In this document: in pieces, positions 24,612 to 35,129 of the stretch
Numbering within the stretch: the first letter of the stretch is position 1
Layout of the letters: each line of letters starts with the position of its first letter
DNA from: Altererythrobacter sp. XM-24bin4
Lineage (GTDB): Bacteria > Pseudomonadota > Alphaproteobacteria > Sphingomonadales > Sphingomonadaceae
DNA length: 64,000 bases
Reading direction: 5' to 3'
NCBI GenBank assembly: GCA_003149575.1
Contig: QCWG01000001.1
Coordinates: forward strand, 711,183 to 775,182
The notes under the pieces: model-generated
The model's input: only the letters and a program-made list of their open reading frames with translations
Told to the model about the DNA's origin: nothing
The model's database searches: none
Position numbers and translations under genes: made by a program

Positions 24612-26084
24612 TCACAAGTTTTCCAGCTTCTTCTGCCTTCTGCGCTGGACGGAAGAGCCAATCCCCATGGCTTCGCGATATTTGGCAACTGTTCGGCGCG
24701 CGAGTTCGAAGCCCTCGGCCTTAAGCATTGTTACCAGAGTGTCATCGCTTAAAATCTTTCTGGGATCTTCTGCATCGGTCAATGCCTTGATACGCGCCTT
24801 GACCGCTTCGGAGGATGCGCCTTCGCCGTCGCTGGAGCCCACACCGCTGGTGAAGAAATACTTCAGTTCAAACGTTCCGCGTTCACAGTTCAGGAACTTG
24901 TTGCTGGTCACACGGCTAACCGTGCTTTCGTGCATGTCGATCTCGTCGGCGACCATCTTCAGCGTAAGCGGCTTAAGCTCTGACACACCCCGCAAAAAGA
25001 AACCTTCCTGACGTTTCACGATCTCTGCGGCAGTCTTGAGGATCGTTTTCTGGCGCTGGTCCAGCGCCTTGATCAACCAGTTCGCATCCGCCAGCTTTTC
25101 GTCGAGCCAGCGGCTGGCTTCCTTGTTGGTCCCGCCGCCCTGCAGCTCAAGCATATATGCACGGTTGACGATCAAGCGCGGCAAAGTCTCCTCATTAAGC
25201 CTGATGTCCCAGCCTTCCCCTTCTTTGGAGCTGACCAGAACGTCAGGAATGATAGCTTCTGTTGCACTCGAACCATATGCAAGCCCGGGCTTGGGGTCGT
25301 AGTTTCGCAGTTCGGACAGCATGTCTGCAAAGTCTTCATCGTCGACATCACACATCCGCCTGAGGCGCGGGATTTCGCCGCGCGCAAGCAGATCGAGATT
25401 GTCGATCAAACGCTGCATACAGGGGTCGTACCGGTCTGCTTCTTGTGCTTGGATTGCCAGGCATTCGCTTAATGACCGTGCGCCAACGCCGCTCGGCTCC
25501 AGCTGCTGCACACGCGCAAGAGCCCGTTCAGTTTCCTGAATGGTGACGCCCAGATCGCCTGCGATTTCGCTCAACTCGAAAGACAAATAGCCAGCATCAT
25601 CCAGCAACCCGATGATGTGACGGGCGATGAACTCGGTCTTGGGGTCATCGTAGTAAGCCCCGATCTGAAGCTGTAGATGCTCTTCCAGGCTGACATCGGC
25701 GGAGCTACACTCCTCAATGCTGGGCAGATCGGATTCGAGCCCCCCACTCACATGGGCCGCGCCCCATTCGGCATCTCCGGTATCATAGTCGCGATCAAGC
25801 GCGCTGGCATCAAGATCTGTCGGCGCCTCGGCTTCGCCTTGCCCTTGTGCAATCAGGACATCCGATGTGACCTCTTCGCGCGGAATATCATCTGGTTCAG
25901 GGTCGCCAACATCTTCGCTCGACACTTCTCCGGCTTTGAGGAGCGGGTTGTTTTCCAGCTCTTCTCCGATGAAAGCTTCGATTTCGAGGTTGGAGAGGGC
26001 CAGGAGCTTGATCGCCTGCTGCAATTGCGGCGTCATCACCAGCGATTGTGATTGCCTAAGGTCTAGGCGAGGACCCAAAGCCAT
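24612..26084 (-). CDS. rpoN: RNA polymerase sigma-54 factor
   Basis: A 490-residue sigma-54. Region I begins RQSQSLVMTPQLQQAIKLL; an acidic region II follows; the core-binding and DNA-binding domains include MVADEIDMHESTVSRVTSNK and the RpoN box RRTVAKYREAMGI near the C-terminus. It directs transcription from -24/-12 promoters with enhancer-binding ATPases. It starts five bases after the lptB stop, an order (lptB-rpoN) usual in alphaproteobacteria, though the usual hpf and ptsN genes do not follow; ctrA is next. Confidence 0.97.
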   Translation of the reverse strand: MALGPRLDLRQSQSLVMTPQLQQAIKLLALSNLEIEAFIGEELENNPLLKAGEVSSEDVGDPEPDDIPREEVTSDVLIAQGQGEAEAPTDLDASALDRDYDTGDAEWGAAHVSGGLESDLPSIEECSSADVSLEEHLQLQIGAYYDDPKTEFIARHIIGLLDDAGYLSFELSEIAGDLGVTIQETERALARVQQLEPSGVGARSLSECLAIQAQEADRYDPCMQRLIDNLDLLARGEIPRLRRMCDVDDEDFADMLSELRNYDPKPGLAYGSSATEAIIPDVLVSSKEGEGWDIRLNEETLPRLIVNRAYMLELQGGGTNKEASRWLDEKLADANWLIKALDQRQKTILKTAAEIVKRQEGFFLRGVSELKPLTLKMVADEIDMHESTVSRVTSNKFLNCERGTFELKYFFTSGVGSSDGEGASSEAVKARIKALTDAEDPRKILSDDTLVTMLKAEGFELARRTVAKYREAMGIGSSVQRRRQKKLENL

Positions 26085-26089
26085 CGGAG

Positions 26090-26905
26090 CTACAGCGTAA
26101 AGCCCTCACCGAGATACAGGCGACGCACATTCTCATCCGCGACCAGATCTTGCGGAGAGCCCGCGAAAAGCACCTGGCCGCCATAGATGATGCAGGCGCG
26201 GTCCACGATGTCGAGTGTTTCGCGCACATTGTGGTCCGTGATCAAAACGCCGATCCCGCGCTCTTTCAGATCTTTCACAAGATCGCGAATGTCGTTGATC
26301 GAAAGCGGGTCGATCCCTGCAAACGGTTCATCCAGCAGCATGATCGAGGGCTTGGCCGCTAGCGCTCGCGCAATCTCGCACCTCCGCCGCTCGCCGCCCG
26401 AAAGCGCCATAGCCGGGCTTTCGCGTAGTCGCGTCAGGCCGAATTCATCGAGCAGCCGCTCCAGCTCTGCGGCACGGGTATCCGCATCGGGCTCGACCAT
26501 TTCGAGCACGCAATTGATGTTCTGCTCCACAGTCATGCCGCGAAAAATGCTGGTTTCCTGCGGTAGATACCCCAGGCCCAGGATTGCGCGGCGATACATC
26601 GGCAGATTGGTGACATCTTCGCCGTCCATCAGGATACGGCCGGAGTCAGGCCGGACCAGACCCATGATTGAATAGAAGCAGGTGGTTTTGCCTGCGCCGT
26701 TTGGTCCGAGCAGCCCCAGCACTTCACCCTTGGCGACATGCAACGAGATATCGGTCAGGACCGCGCGCTTGTCATAGCTTTTCGCGATGGAGATGACTTC
26801 GAGTCCGCCGTTGGGCATATCGACTCGTTCAATTGCACCCGCCGCATCGGCGTGACTGTCTGTGGCTAGAGTTTCCATATCGTCCATCACCAACAGCTTT
26901 AGCAT
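26090..26905 (-). CDS. lptB: LPS export ABC transporter ATP-binding protein
   Basis: The ATPase of the LptB2FG complex that extracts lipopolysaccharide from the inner membrane. The 240-residue core shows Walker A GLLGPNGAGKTT, Q-loop YLPQETSIFRG, signature LSGGERRRCEIARAL and Walker B SIMLLDEPFAGIDP followed by TDHNVRETLD. An N-terminal extension of about 30 residues precedes the family core; the exact start (26905 or 26887) is uncertain. lptA and lptC are not adjacent. Sphingomonads often have little LPS, yet keep this transporter. Confidence 0.94.
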   Translation of the reverse strand: MLKLLVMDDMETLATDSHADAAGAIERVDMPNGGLEVISIAKSYDKRAVLTDISLHVAKGEVLGLLGPNGAGKTTCFYSIMGLVRPDSGRILMDGEDVTNLPMYRRAILGLGYLPQETSIFRGMTVEQNINCVLEMVEPDADTRAAELERLLDEFGLTRLRESPAMALSGGERRRCEIARALAAKPSIMLLDEPFAGIDPLSINDIRDLVKDLKERGIGVLITDHNVRETLDIVDRACIIYGGQVLFAGSPQDLVADENVRRLYLGEGFTL

Positions 26906-27065
26906 CCCAGCATCTGCAGAAAACCCCCGTTTTCGCCAAATTGGCAAGATTTATGCATGGCAAAGCTTTGGGGCTAAATATCATTGCATGGTTAGCAGTC
27001 TTGCCTTGGGCGCGACTCTCTGTGATACTCTGCGCCGTGAGAGGAACTTTGGGGAGAGCCTTTCG

Positions 27066-27446
27066 ATGAGCGACACGTTCTCGAATAACAATGCAGCGCC
27101 TGCGGGTGCACGCGAATACGCGCACGACTGGCGCAAGAAAATGAGCGATCATGTCGCCTATGCACTGTTGGTTTATACCGGCCTGCAGATCTTCGCGACG
27201 ATGGGTGCGATGAAAGAAACGGGCATGAAGATGATGGCGTTGTTCGCTCTCGTCGTTCTCGTTGGCGCAATCATACCGGCCTGTCGAAAGTTTGAACGGC
27301 GCTGGCGCAACCTAACCGACGAGCAAGCATCGGATATGGCTTATGAAAGCGCGTTCAAGCGCGATCTGATTGGGCTTTGGTTGCTCGCGATCGGCTTGCC
27401 GTTTGTGCTGACCATGCTCTTCAAGGGCATTGCCGCAATAATGTAG
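27066..27446 (+). CDS. Hypothetical membrane protein
   Basis: A 126-residue protein with three hydrophobic segments, at about residues 37-50, 60-75 and 101-122, and a hydrophilic N-terminus (MSDTFSNNNAAPAGAREY). The ATG at 27066 is chosen because GGGGAG lies eight bases before it; the open frame to 26862 overlaps the divergent lptB gene. No family is recognised. It is divergent from lptB and convergent with ppa. Confidence 0.7.
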   Translation: MSDTFSNNNAAPAGAREYAHDWRKKMSDHVAYALLVYTGLQIFATMGAMKETGMKMMALFALVVLVGAIIPACRKFERRWRNLTDEQASDMAYESAFKRDLIGLWLLAIGLPFVLTMLFKGIAAIM

Positions 27447-27458
27447 AACCTGCCGCAA

Positions 27459-27995
27459 TCAGCCTTGAGCTGATTTCGCGCGTTCAATCGCTTCCACGAC
27501 TACTTGTCGGGCTTCGTTAGCGTCGCCCCAATTGCCAACGCGCACCCACTTTTCTGCCTCCAGATCCTTGTAATGTGTGAAGAAGTGCTCGATCTGCTGG
27601 AAGATGATTGAGGGCAAGTCTTTGGTTTCGCCAACATCCGAATAATACGGGAAAGTCGTGTCCACAGGCACGCAGATCAGCTTTTCATCGCCGCCATGCT
27701 CGTCCTCAAGGTTCAAGACACCGATCGGGCGCGAACGCACAACACAGCCTGGAATGAACGGGCTGCGGGCGATCACCAATGCATCCAGCGGATCGCCATC
27801 GGGCGACAGCGTATGCGGGATAAAGCCGTAGTTCGCCGGATAGCGCATCGGCGTGTGTAGGATACGATCAACGAATAGCGCACCCGATTCCTTGTCGAAC
27901 TCGTACTTCACCGGTTCGCCGCCGGTCGGGACTTCGATGATGACATTGAGTTCTTCTGGCGGGTTCTTGCCGGCGGGGATCATATCAATACGCAT
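27459..27995 (-). CDS. ppa: Inorganic pyrophosphatase
   Basis: A 178-residue family I soluble pyrophosphatase that removes PPi made in nucleic acid and aminoacyl-tRNA synthesis. The metal-binding signature DGDPLDALV and the substrate-contact regions GFIPHTLSPDG and VDTTFPYYSDVGETKDLP are intact. The ATG at 27995 (MRIDMIPAGKN) fits the family start; a ten-residue extension to 28025 does not. Confidence 0.97.
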   Translation of the reverse strand: MRIDMIPAGKNPPEELNVIIEVPTGGEPVKYEFDKESGALFVDRILHTPMRYPANYGFIPHTLSPDGDPLDALVIARSPFIPGCVVRSRPIGVLNLEDEHGGDEKLICVPVDTTFPYYSDVGETKDLPSIIFQQIEHFFTHYKDLEAEKWVRVGNWGDANEARQVVVEAIERAKSAQG

Positions 27996-28121
27996 TGTGG
28001 TCTCGTCTTTACAGCGCTGCCCCACTCCCCCGACGGAGCTGCGCTAGTTTTTATTTGACGCGGCCTTTAGCGATACATGCGCCATTGCGAAAGGCCTTCC
28101 TTGGTCCTAATCGCGCATCTC

Positions 28122-29360
28122 ATGAGCAAGAACACGCCAAATGCCATTCGCGGCACTCAGGATATTTTCGGCGCCGATGCCGAAGCTTTCGCTTTCGTGG
28201 TCGAAACATTCGAGCGCGTGCGCAAACTCTATCTCTTTCGCCGCGTCGAGATGCCGGTCTTCGAAAAGACCGAAGTTTTCAGGCGCGCGATTGGCGAGAC
28301 GACCGATGTCGTATCGAAGGAAATGTATTCGTTCGATGATCGCGGCGGAGAATCGCTCACGCTGCGGCCTGAATTCACTGCAGGGATCGCTCGCGCATAC
28401 CTCACCAATGGCTGGCAGCAGCACGCGCCGCTGAAAGTCGCAACCCACGGCCCGCTGTTCCGTTACGAGCGTCCGCAAAAGGGGCGCTATCGCCAGTTTC
28501 ACCAGATCGATGCAGAGATTATCGGTGCGGCGGAACCGCAGGCCGATGTCGAGCTGTTGGCGATGGCGGATCAGATCATTCGCGAGCTGGGCATTGAGGG
28601 CGTGACGCTGCACCTCAACACGCTGGGCGACGCGGAAAGCCGCGATGCCTGGCGCGCGGCGTTGGTCGAGTATTTCCGTGCGGTGAAGGATGAGCTCTCC
28701 GAAGATTCGCAGGAACGTCTGGAGAAGAATCCGCTGCGTATTCTCGATTCAAAGGACCCGCGCGACCGCAAGTTCGTGGCGGATGCGCCCAAGATCGATG
28801 CCTTCCTGTCAGACGAGGCGAAGGCGTTTTTCGAGGCGTTGACCAGCGGCTTGGATGCGGCTGGAGTCAAATGGACACGCGCGGAAAGCCTCGTGCGCGG
28901 TCTCGACTATTATCGTCACACGGCGTTTGAGTTCATTCCTGATGAAGGCAGCGAAGCGGCTGGCAAGCTTGGCAGCCAGAGTACGATCCTGGGCGGCGGG
29001 CGCTATGACGGGCTGATGGAAAGTCTCGGCGGCGCACCGACGCCTGCAGTGGGCTGGGCAGCCGGGATCGAGCGGCTGGCGATGCTGGTTGGGGAGAAGG
29101 GTGAACCCATTGCCGATGTAGCGCTTGTCGTTGAAGACAATGACCGGATCGCCGAAGCGATCAGTGCGGCTCGCCAGGCTCGTGAGGATGGGCTCGTGGT
29201 TGAGATATTCGCCAATGGGTCGCCACGCAAGCGCTATGACAAGGCCACAAAGAGTGGAGCGGCGGCAATCGTGTCACTGCAAAAGGACATGGGTCACAGC
29301 TTCACAAGTGCCGGAGAGCCCAACCCCCTGGTTTTGGAAAGCTTTAGGCCCTACGTCTAG
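28122..29360 (+). CDS. hisS: Histidyl-tRNA synthetase
   Basis: A 412-residue class II synthetase. Seen: the N-terminal [10 protein letters not shown], motif 2 [16 protein letters not shown], the histidine A motif [15 protein letters not shown] and motif 3 [16 protein letters not shown]...GWAAGIERL, then the anticodon-binding domain. I start at ATG 28122 ([11 protein letters not shown]). It is followed by a repeat element and then by prfA and prmC in the same direction. Confidence 0.97.
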   Translation: MSKNTPNAIRGTQDIFGADAEAFAFVVETFERVRKLYLFRRVEMPVFEKTEVFRRAIGETTDVVSKEMYSFDDRGGESLTLRPEFTAGIARAYLTNGWQQHAPLKVATHGPLFRYERPQKGRYRQFHQIDAEIIGAAEPQADVELLAMADQIIRELGIEGVTLHLNTLGDAESRDAWRAALVEYFRAVKDELSEDSQERLEKNPLRILDSKDPRDRKFVADAPKIDAFLSDEAKAFFEALTSGLDAAGVKWTRAESLVRGLDYYRHTAFEFIPDEGSEAAGKLGSQSTILGGGRYDGLMESLGGAPTPAVGWAAGIERLAMLVGEKGEPIADVALVVEDNDRIAEAISAARQAREDGLVVEIFANGSPRKRYDKATKSGAAAIVSLQKDMGHSFTSAGEPNPLVLESFRPYV

Positions 29361-29365
29361 CCATT

Positions 29366-29469
29366 CGTCATCCCCGCGAAGGCGGGGATCCAGAACGAAG
29401 CCACCGTTCGTGTCAAACCGGATTCCCGTGTTCAGCCTTCGGCTGTGTTTCACAACCACGGGAATGACG
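29366..29469. repeat. REP-like palindromic repeat element
   Basis: A 104-base element flanked by inverted ends: CGTCATCCCCGCG at the left and CACGGGAATGACG at the right match in 11 of 13 positions when inverted. Inside, ATCCCCGC-gaag-GCGGGGAT (29370-29389) and ATTCCCGTG facing CACGGGAAT (29422-29430, 29457-29465) with a nested CAGCC-ttc-GGCTG each form a hairpin. This is the structure of dispersed extragenic palindromes; it lies between hisS and prfA, where it may also act as a terminator or processing site. Confidence 0.7.
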
Positions 29470-29485
29470 ATAAGAGAAGTCCCAC

Positions 29486-30553
29486 ATGCAAATACCCGCT
29501 GAACGCCTTGACCAGATTACGCATCGCTTTGCCGAGCTTGAAGCGCGCATGGCTTCGGGCACGCTTGAGGGCGAAGCCTTTGTGCAGGCCAGCCGCGACT
29601 ATGCCGAGCTGGAACCCGTCGCCAAGACCGCTGCCCAGGTGAAATCCATGCGCGAAGAGATTGCGGGACTCGAAGAAATGCTCGGCGATCCCGAAATGAA
29701 GGCTATGGCCGAGGAGGAGCTCAGCGAGATCCGCGAGAAGCTGCCTGAGGCCGAGCGGAAGCTCGCGATCGCCATGCTTCCCAAGGATAGCGCCGACAGC
29801 AAGCCTGCCATGCTGGAAATACGCGCGGGGACCGGCGGCGATGAAGCCGCGCTGTTCGCGGGCGATCTCTACCGCATGTACGAACGCTTTGCGGCGGAAC
29901 AGGGCTGGAAGGTTGAGCCGGTCAGCATGAACGCATCCGAAGTTGGCGGCTTCAAGGAAATCGTTGCCAATGTCACCGGCACAGGCGTGTTCGCGAAGAT
30001 GAAGTTCGAAAGCGGCGTTCATCGCGTTCAGCGCGTTCCCGTAACCGAAAGCGGCGGGCGCATTCACACTTCGGCGGCAACCGTAGCGGTGCTGCCCGAA
30101 CCCGATGAGGTCGATGTCCAGATCGAAGACAAGGACCTCAAGATCGATATCTATCGCGCGTCGGGTGCGGGCGGTCAGCACGTCAATACGACTGACTCTG
30201 CGGTGCGGATCACGCACTTGCCAACCGGAATCGTTGTGCAGCAGCAAGACGAGCGCAGCCAGCACAAGAACAAGGCCAAGGCGATGCAGGTGCTGCGTAC
30301 GCGGGTTTATGATCATCTGCGCGAGCAGACGCAGGGCGAAGAGGCGGCGGCGCGCAAGGCGATGGTCGGCAGTGGCGATCGTTCAGAACGCATCCGCACC
30401 TACAATTTCCCGCAAGGCCGCGTGACCGATCACCGGATCGGGCTGACGCTGCACAAGCTGGATGAAGTGCTGGCGGGCACTGGCCTCAGGGAATTGATCG
30501 ATGCGCTGATTGCAGAGGACGAGGCCAAACGTCTCGCCGCGATGAACGAGTGA
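29486..30553 (+). CDS. prfA: Peptide chain release factor 1
   Basis: A 355-residue RF1 that reads UAG and UAA. The catalytic GGQ is in [17 protein letters not shown], and the recognition domain includes [16 protein letters not shown] with the PxT-type element. A C-terminal [15 protein letters not shown] completes the family pattern. Its stop overlaps the start of prmC (GTGA), whose product methylates the GGQ glutamine of this protein, so the substrate and its modifying enzyme are translationally coupled. Confidence 0.97.
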   Translation: MQIPAERLDQITHRFAELEARMASGTLEGEAFVQASRDYAELEPVAKTAAQVKSMREEIAGLEEMLGDPEMKAMAEEELSEIREKLPEAERKLAIAMLPKDSADSKPAMLEIRAGTGGDEAALFAGDLYRMYERFAAEQGWKVEPVSMNASEVGGFKEIVANVTGTGVFAKMKFESGVHRVQRVPVTESGGRIHTSAATVAVLPEPDEVDVQIEDKDLKIDIYRASGAGGQHVNTTDSAVRITHLPTGIVVQQQDERSQHKNKAKAMQVLRTRVYDHLREQTQGEEAAARKAMVGSGDRSERIRTYNFPQGRVTDHRIGLTLHKLDEVLAGTGLRELIDALIAEDEAKRLAAMNE

Positions 30554-31371
30554 CTGTTGCAGTCGCTCTGCGCGAAGCAACGGCACGGCTGACAGAAACC
30601 AGTGATACCGCGCGGCTAGATGCAGAGCTTTTGATGGCACATGCCTTAGGCGTAAGTCGTTCGGACATGCTCCTAAGACATATGTCAGATGATGCGCCTG
30701 CTGGTTTCGCATCGCTTGTTGATCGCCGTGTTCATCGGGAACCGATTGCTTACATCCTGGGTGATGCCGAGTTTTATGGCCGCCGATTCATTGTCACTCC
30801 CCATGTCCTGATCCCGCGCAGCGATAGCGAATGTGTTGTCGAAGCCGCGCTCGCGGTTGCACCGGACAGCGGGCGCGCACTCGATATGGGAACGGGATCA
30901 GGCGCACTGTTGATCACATTGCTGGCCGAGCGGCCTTCGCTAGTGGGTGTCGGGATTGATGCCTCGCTTTCTGCCCTGTCGGTTGCGGCAGCGAACGCAG
31001 CCAGGCTTGGCGTTGTCGAACGCACGCATATGTTGCGTGCCGACTGGCACGAGCATGGTTGGAGCGATGATGTGGGCCAATTCGATCTCATCATTGCCAA
31101 CCCGCCCTATGTTGAAACCACGGCTCAGCTCGATCCGGACGTGCGCAACTTTGAGCCTGCCAGCGCCTTGTTCGCCGGCGAAGAAGGGCTTGACGACTAC
31201 CGGGCGATTATCCCGCAGCTGCGTCAACTGTTGACAGAAGGAGGAGCGGCTGTGCTCGAAATCGGAGCCTCTCAGGCGGCGCAGGTAACGAATATTGCAG
31301 AGAAAAACGGGTTCTCGGCCGAATTGCGCTGTGACTTGTCCGGGCGCCCGCGCGCGCTGATTCTGCGATAA
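30550..31371 (+). CDS. prmC: Protein-(glutamine-N5) methyltransferase, release factor-specific
   Basis: A 273-residue SAM-dependent enzyme that methylates the glutamine of the GGQ motif in RF1 and RF2. The SAM-binding [13 protein letters not shown] segment and the catalytic NPPYVE motif are intact, as is the N-terminal helical domain with [19 protein letters not shown]. It starts at GTG 30550, overlapping the prfA stop. Confidence 0.95.
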   Translation: MTVAVALREATARLTETSDTARLDAELLMAHALGVSRSDMLLRHMSDDAPAGFASLVDRRVHREPIAYILGDAEFYGRRFIVTPHVLIPRSDSECVVEAALAVAPDSGRALDMGTGSGALLITLLAERPSLVGVGIDASLSALSVAAANAARLGVVERTHMLRADWHEHGWSDDVGQFDLIIANPPYVETTAQLDPDVRNFEPASALFAGEEGLDDYRAIIPQLRQLLTEGGAAVLEIGASQAAQVTNIAEKNGFSAELRCDLSGRPRALILR

Positions 31372-31603
31372 AGGCTTGGCAAACTCGATCTGCGAGTCTA
31401 CCCACGAATCAGTTCCCGGATAGCATGAGTGCTCACCGAGGACCTAAGCTCCACATTTTCAAAGAGATAGGCAGAGCGAAAACGCTTTCTGGATCATGTG
31501 GATAGGACTGCTCCGTCCCATGGACAGGGCGCACATAAAGGGGTGAGATGACCCTGCGTTACATTTTTAGACGCGTAGGGGCCTCCAAACAGGATGGAAT
31601 TCC

Positions 31604-32206
31604 TTGAATAACAACCGCAATAATCGACGTCGCGGCCGCGGCAGTAACCGTAACCAGGGCGGTAGCAATAGCGCCAATCGCATTGACAACCGGGCGCGTG
31701 GTAATGCGCCGCAGCTTCTCGACAAGTACAAGAAACTGGCACAGGACGCGCAGCATAATGGCGACCGCGTATTGATGGAGCAGTATCTTCAGTTCGCTGA
31801 CCACTATTTCCGTGTGATAGCCGATAACAAGGCGCGTCAGGGCGAGGCCAAGGCGAAACGTCAGGATGAGCGCGGCCAGTCCGACGATGACAATGACGAT
31901 GATGATGGCGACGATCATCGCCGTAACAACCGCCGCTCGCGTGGCAATCGCGATAGTCGCGACGACAGCACCAGCGAAGGCAGCCGGGGCTACGAAGGCG
32001 AACCCATCGATCAGTCAGGTGACGAGGACGAAAAGAAGCCGCGCCGCAAACCGCGCGAAGACACCAGTGGCAGCGCAGATGGCGAGATTGACGCAGCGGT
32101 TCTTCCGCCAGCGATTGTAGCCTTGGACGACGATAGCGAAGCCGCGCCCAAGCCACGCCGCCGCCGTAAACAGCCAAGCGAAGATAGCGAAGAAGCCGTA
32201 GGCTAA
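31604..32206 (+). CDS. DUF4167 domain-containing protein
   Basis: A 200-residue hydrophilic protein with an N-terminal RG/N-rich basic tail (NNRRRGRGSNRNQGG) followed by the DUF4167 core LLDKYKKLAQDAQHNGDRV and YLQFADHYFRVIADN. The remaining 120 residues are low complexity, first acidic Asp runs, then basic RRRK. The start is a TTG at 31604 with GGATGGA nearby. Highly charged tails and the genomic place after prmC are normal for the family, which may bind RNA; the function is not known. Confidence 0.85.
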   Translation: MNNNRNNRRRGRGSNRNQGGSNSANRIDNRARGNAPQLLDKYKKLAQDAQHNGDRVLMEQYLQFADHYFRVIADNKARQGEAKAKRQDERGQSDDDNDDDDGDDHRRNNRRSRGNRDSRDDSTSEGSRGYEGEPIDQSGDEDEKKPRRKPREDTSGSADGEIDAAVLPPAIVALDDDSEAAPKPRRRRKQPSEDSEEAVG

Positions 32207-32251
32207 AACCGTTCAGGCTTTGGTTGAGGCGAAAGGGGCAGCATTCGGATC

Positions 32252-33847
32252 ATGACCGAAAAAGTCCTCCGGATGTGGCAGGTGCTGCTTCAGTGGCCTC
32301 GCGTGTTCGCACTTGTTCTCGGCGCATTGTCTGCCACCGCATATCCCCCGCTGGGGCTATGGCCGGCTGGTCTGGTTGGTGTCGCTGCCTTTATCGCTCT
32401 GCTTCGGGCCGCTGAATCAGGGAAAGCAGCGGTATTATTGGGCTGGTGCTTTGGCTTTGGGCATCTAACCCTAGCCAACAACTGGATCGCTACGGCGTTC
32501 ACATTCCAATCTGAAATGCCGGTGTTCCTTGGGTCGCTCGCAGTTCCGCTGCTCTGCATTTACCTTGCCATTTATCCCGCACTTGCGGCGCTGGCCGTAC
32601 ACGTCATCGCGCGTAGGGGCACGATGACGGTCTTCACTTGTGTGTTCGCGGGTACGTGGATTGTGGCTGAATGGCTGCGTAGCTGGGTTTTCACCGGATA
32701 TCCCTGGCCCCCGTTGGGGTTGATGCTGTTGGGCGACTTTGACAGCCCGGGTATCGCCTTGCTGCTACCGTGGCTGGGCACCTACGCGCTCTCCGGCGCC
32801 GTCATTTTGATAGCAGGGCTGCCGATCGCTTTTTGGAGCATGGGTCGCGTACGCATGCTCTCGTTCGTCGTCGCGCTTAGCGTAGCGGCAGCAATGCTTT
32901 TCCCTGCCGCGCGATACGTCAACGATGAAGGCACGGTTCCATTCATGCTGGTCCAGCCGCTGATCCCGCAGGAGGAGCGTGACGACCCGACCAAATACGA
33001 GGAACAATTTGCAAGGCTGACTGAGAATACACTGCCTGGCCGCGATGAACCCCGCTTGGTACTTTGGCCTGAAGCTGCGATTCCGGACTATCTCGAAGAT
33101 GGCTATCCTGATCGATACTATCGCGCGCGTACAGCCGGTCGTGATCCGCAGTTTGCGCGCCAACGGATTGCCGCAGTCATCGGTGAGAAGTCGATTCTTC
33201 TCTCTGGTCTCGTTCATTTGTCCATGGGGCAACCCGATGGGCGGTTGCGCGCGGTCAGCGCTCGCAATGCGGTGAGCGCAATTGATGGTCGCGGTGACAT
33301 TTTTGCGAATTATTCCAAGGCGCATCTTGTGCCCTATGGCGAATATCTGCCGATGCGTTCCATCCTTGAACCGATCGGGCTTTCCAGACTTGTTGCCGGC
33401 TCTATTGACTACGAGCCGGGCGCTGGCCCTGCGACGTTGGAGCTGAGGCGTTTTGGCCGTGCAGGCATCCAGATATGCTACGAGATTGTGTTCTCTGGTC
33501 AGGTTGTCGATCGCGCAAACCGGCCGCAATTCATTTTCAACCCGTCCAATGATGGCTGGTTCGGGAGCTGGGGGCCGCCGCAGCATCTGGCGCATGCACG
33601 GCTGCGCGCGATCGAGGAAGGCCTGCCTGTACTGCGTTCAACCACCACGGGTATCAGCGCAGTAATCGATGCAAACGGAATCGTCCGGTCCTACATTCCC
33701 AGCGGTGTCGATGGCTGGCTCGATGGAGTGATCCCGCCTGCAAAAGGCGCAACGCTTTTCGCGAAACTAGGCAATAACCTGCCATTAGGGTGGGCTTTTC
33801 TCTTGATCACCGCTTCTCTGGTTGCCTTGCGATTGCGCAGGAGCTAG
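32252..33847 (+). CDS. lnt: Apolipoprotein N-acyltransferase
   Basis: A 531-residue inner-membrane enzyme that adds the third acyl chain to lipoproteins. N-terminal membrane helices cover residues 10-210, followed by a periplasmic nitrilase-like domain with the catalytic triad: Glu in [10 protein letters not shown], Lys in [14 protein letters not shown] and Cys in [13 protein letters not shown] final helix is at the C-terminus. Nothing is missing. The gene is probably expressed with DUF4167 upstream; metK follows after 40 bases. Confidence 0.96.
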   Translation: MTEKVLRMWQVLLQWPRVFALVLGALSATAYPPLGLWPAGLVGVAAFIALLRAAESGKAAVLLGWCFGFGHLTLANNWIATAFTFQSEMPVFLGSLAVPLLCIYLAIYPALAALAVHVIARRGTMTVFTCVFAGTWIVAEWLRSWVFTGYPWPPLGLMLLGDFDSPGIALLLPWLGTYALSGAVILIAGLPIAFWSMGRVRMLSFVVALSVAAAMLFPAARYVNDEGTVPFMLVQPLIPQEERDDPTKYEEQFARLTENTLPGRDEPRLVLWPEAAIPDYLEDGYPDRYYRARTAGRDPQFARQRIAAVIGEKSILLSGLVHLSMGQPDGRLRAVSARNAVSAIDGRGDIFANYSKAHLVPYGEYLPMRSILEPIGLSRLVAGSIDYEPGAGPATLELRRFGRAGIQICYEIVFSGQVVDRANRPQFIFNPSNDGWFGSWGPPQHLAHARLRAIEEGLPVLRSTTTGISAVIDANGIVRSYIPSGVDGWLDGVIPPAKGATLFAKLGNNLPLGWAFLLITASLVALRLRRS

Positions 33848-33860
33848 GGAACGCGCACAC

Positions 33861-33876
33861 ATAAAGAACTCTTTAT
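33861..33876. promoter_or_regulatory. Palindrome upstream of metK, candidate SahR-type operator
   Basis: ATAAAGA-AC-TCTTTAT is a perfect inverted repeat with 7-bp arms, 11 bases before the metK ATG and next to its AAGG ribosome-binding site. Its shape resembles the palindromes assigned to SahR, the S-adenosylhomocysteine-responsive ArsR-type regulator of methionine genes in Proteobacteria; I rely on memory for that motif. Confidence 0.5.
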
Positions 33877-33887
33877 ATCAAGGTATC

Positions 33888-35129
33888 ATGCGCAGCGATT
33901 TTCTCTTCACCTCCGAAAGCGTTTCAGAAGGTCATCCGGACAAAGTCTCTGACCAGATCTCCGATGCTATTGTTGATCTCATGCTCGCCAAAGATCCGGA
34001 AGCGCGTGTCGCCTGCGAGACGATGACCACGACGCAGCGCGTCATTCTGTCGGGCGAAATTCGCTGCGCACCAATGTATGACGAAAATAACGAGGAATGG
34101 GCGGTCAACGGCGGCTGGGCACCCGGTGCCAAGGAAGAGATCGAGCGGGCGGTCCGCAGCACCGTGCGTGATATCGGCTATGAGCAAGACGGCTTCCACT
34201 GGAAGACGCTGACGTTTGAAAACCATTTGCACGGCCAATCGGCTCACATCGCGCAAGGCGTCGACGCAGGTGCCGAAGGCTCGAACAAGAACGAGGGCGC
34301 CGGCGATCAGGGCATCATGTTCGGTTTTGCTTGCGATGAAACGCCTGACCTGATGCCTGCGACGCTCGATTACAGCCACAAGATCTTGGAGCGGCTCGCT
34401 GCTGATCGTCATTCTGGTGTGGCACCTTTCCTGGAGCCAGATGCCAAGAGCCAGGTCACGCTGCGCTACAAGGATGGAAAGCCGGTTGCTTGCACGGCCC
34501 TGGTGGTCAGCACTCAGCATGCGGAGGGCTATGACCAAGGTGCGAAAGAAGCCGAGCTCAAGTCCTATGTGAAGGGAGTAGTGGCGGATATCCTACCCGA
34601 CGGCTTCCTGTCCGATGAGACACAATGGCACATCAATCCGACCGGTAGCTTTGTGATCGGCGGGCCTGATGGTGACGCTGGCCTGACGGGCCGCAAGATC
34701 ATCGTCGACACCTATGGTGGTGCCGCGCCGCACGGTGGCGGTGCCTTCAGCGGCAAGGACCCGACCAAGGTGGACCGTTCGGCGGCCTATATCACGCGAT
34801 ACCTTGCAAAGAATGTTGTTGCGGCAGGCCTTGCCAAACGCTGCACGATCCAGATCGCCTATGCGATTGGCGTTTCGGAGCCGCTATCGCTCTATGTCGA
34901 TACGCACGGTACTGGCACCGTTGATGATGCGAAGCTTGAAGCGGCGATCAATTCGATCGGCAAGCTGGGCGGGCTGACCCCGCTCGCGATCCGCACGCAT
35001 CTGGGTCTTAATAAGCCGATCTATAGCAAGAGCGCGGCCTATGGCCACTTTGGCCGTACCCCTGAAGGCGATCTGTTTCCTTGGGAACGGACCGATTTGA
35101 TCGATGATCTGAAAGCTGCGGTCGCTTAA
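33888..35129 (+). CDS. metK: S-adenosylmethionine synthetase
   Basis: A 413-residue MAT enzyme that makes SAM from methionine and ATP. Conserved blocks: [22 protein letters not shown], the loop [16 protein letters not shown], the [22 protein letters not shown]-loop-like segment and the [15 protein letters not shown] block. ATG 33888 gives the normal N-terminus. It lies after lnt and converges with the CoA-transferase gene; their stops overlap by four bases. A perfect palindrome precedes its ribosome-binding site. Confidence 0.97.
   Translation: MRSDFLFTSESVSEGHPDKVSDQISDAIVDLMLAKDPEARVACETMTTTQRVILSGEIRCAPMYDENNEEWAVNGGWAPGAKEEIERAVRSTVRDIGYEQDGFHWKTLTFENHLHGQSAHIAQGVDAGAEGSNKNEGAGDQGIMFGFACDETPDLMPATLDYSHKILERLAADRHSGVAPFLEPDAKSQVTLRYKDGKPVACTALVVSTQHAEGYDQGAKEAELKSYVKGVVADILPDGFLSDETQWHINPTGSFVIGGPDGDAGLTGRKIIVDTYGGAAPHGGGAFSGKDPTKVDRSAAYITRYLAKNVVAAGLAKRCTIQIAYAIGVSEPLSLYVDTHGTGTVDDAKLEAAINSIGKLGGLTPLAIRTHLGLNKPIYSKSAAYGHFGRTPEGDLFPWERTDLIDDLKAAVA

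Noticed and set aside
33861..33887. SAM or SAM/SAH riboswitch before metK
   Set aside because: Only 40 bases separate lnt and metK; no aptamer structure beyond the short palindrome can be drawn.
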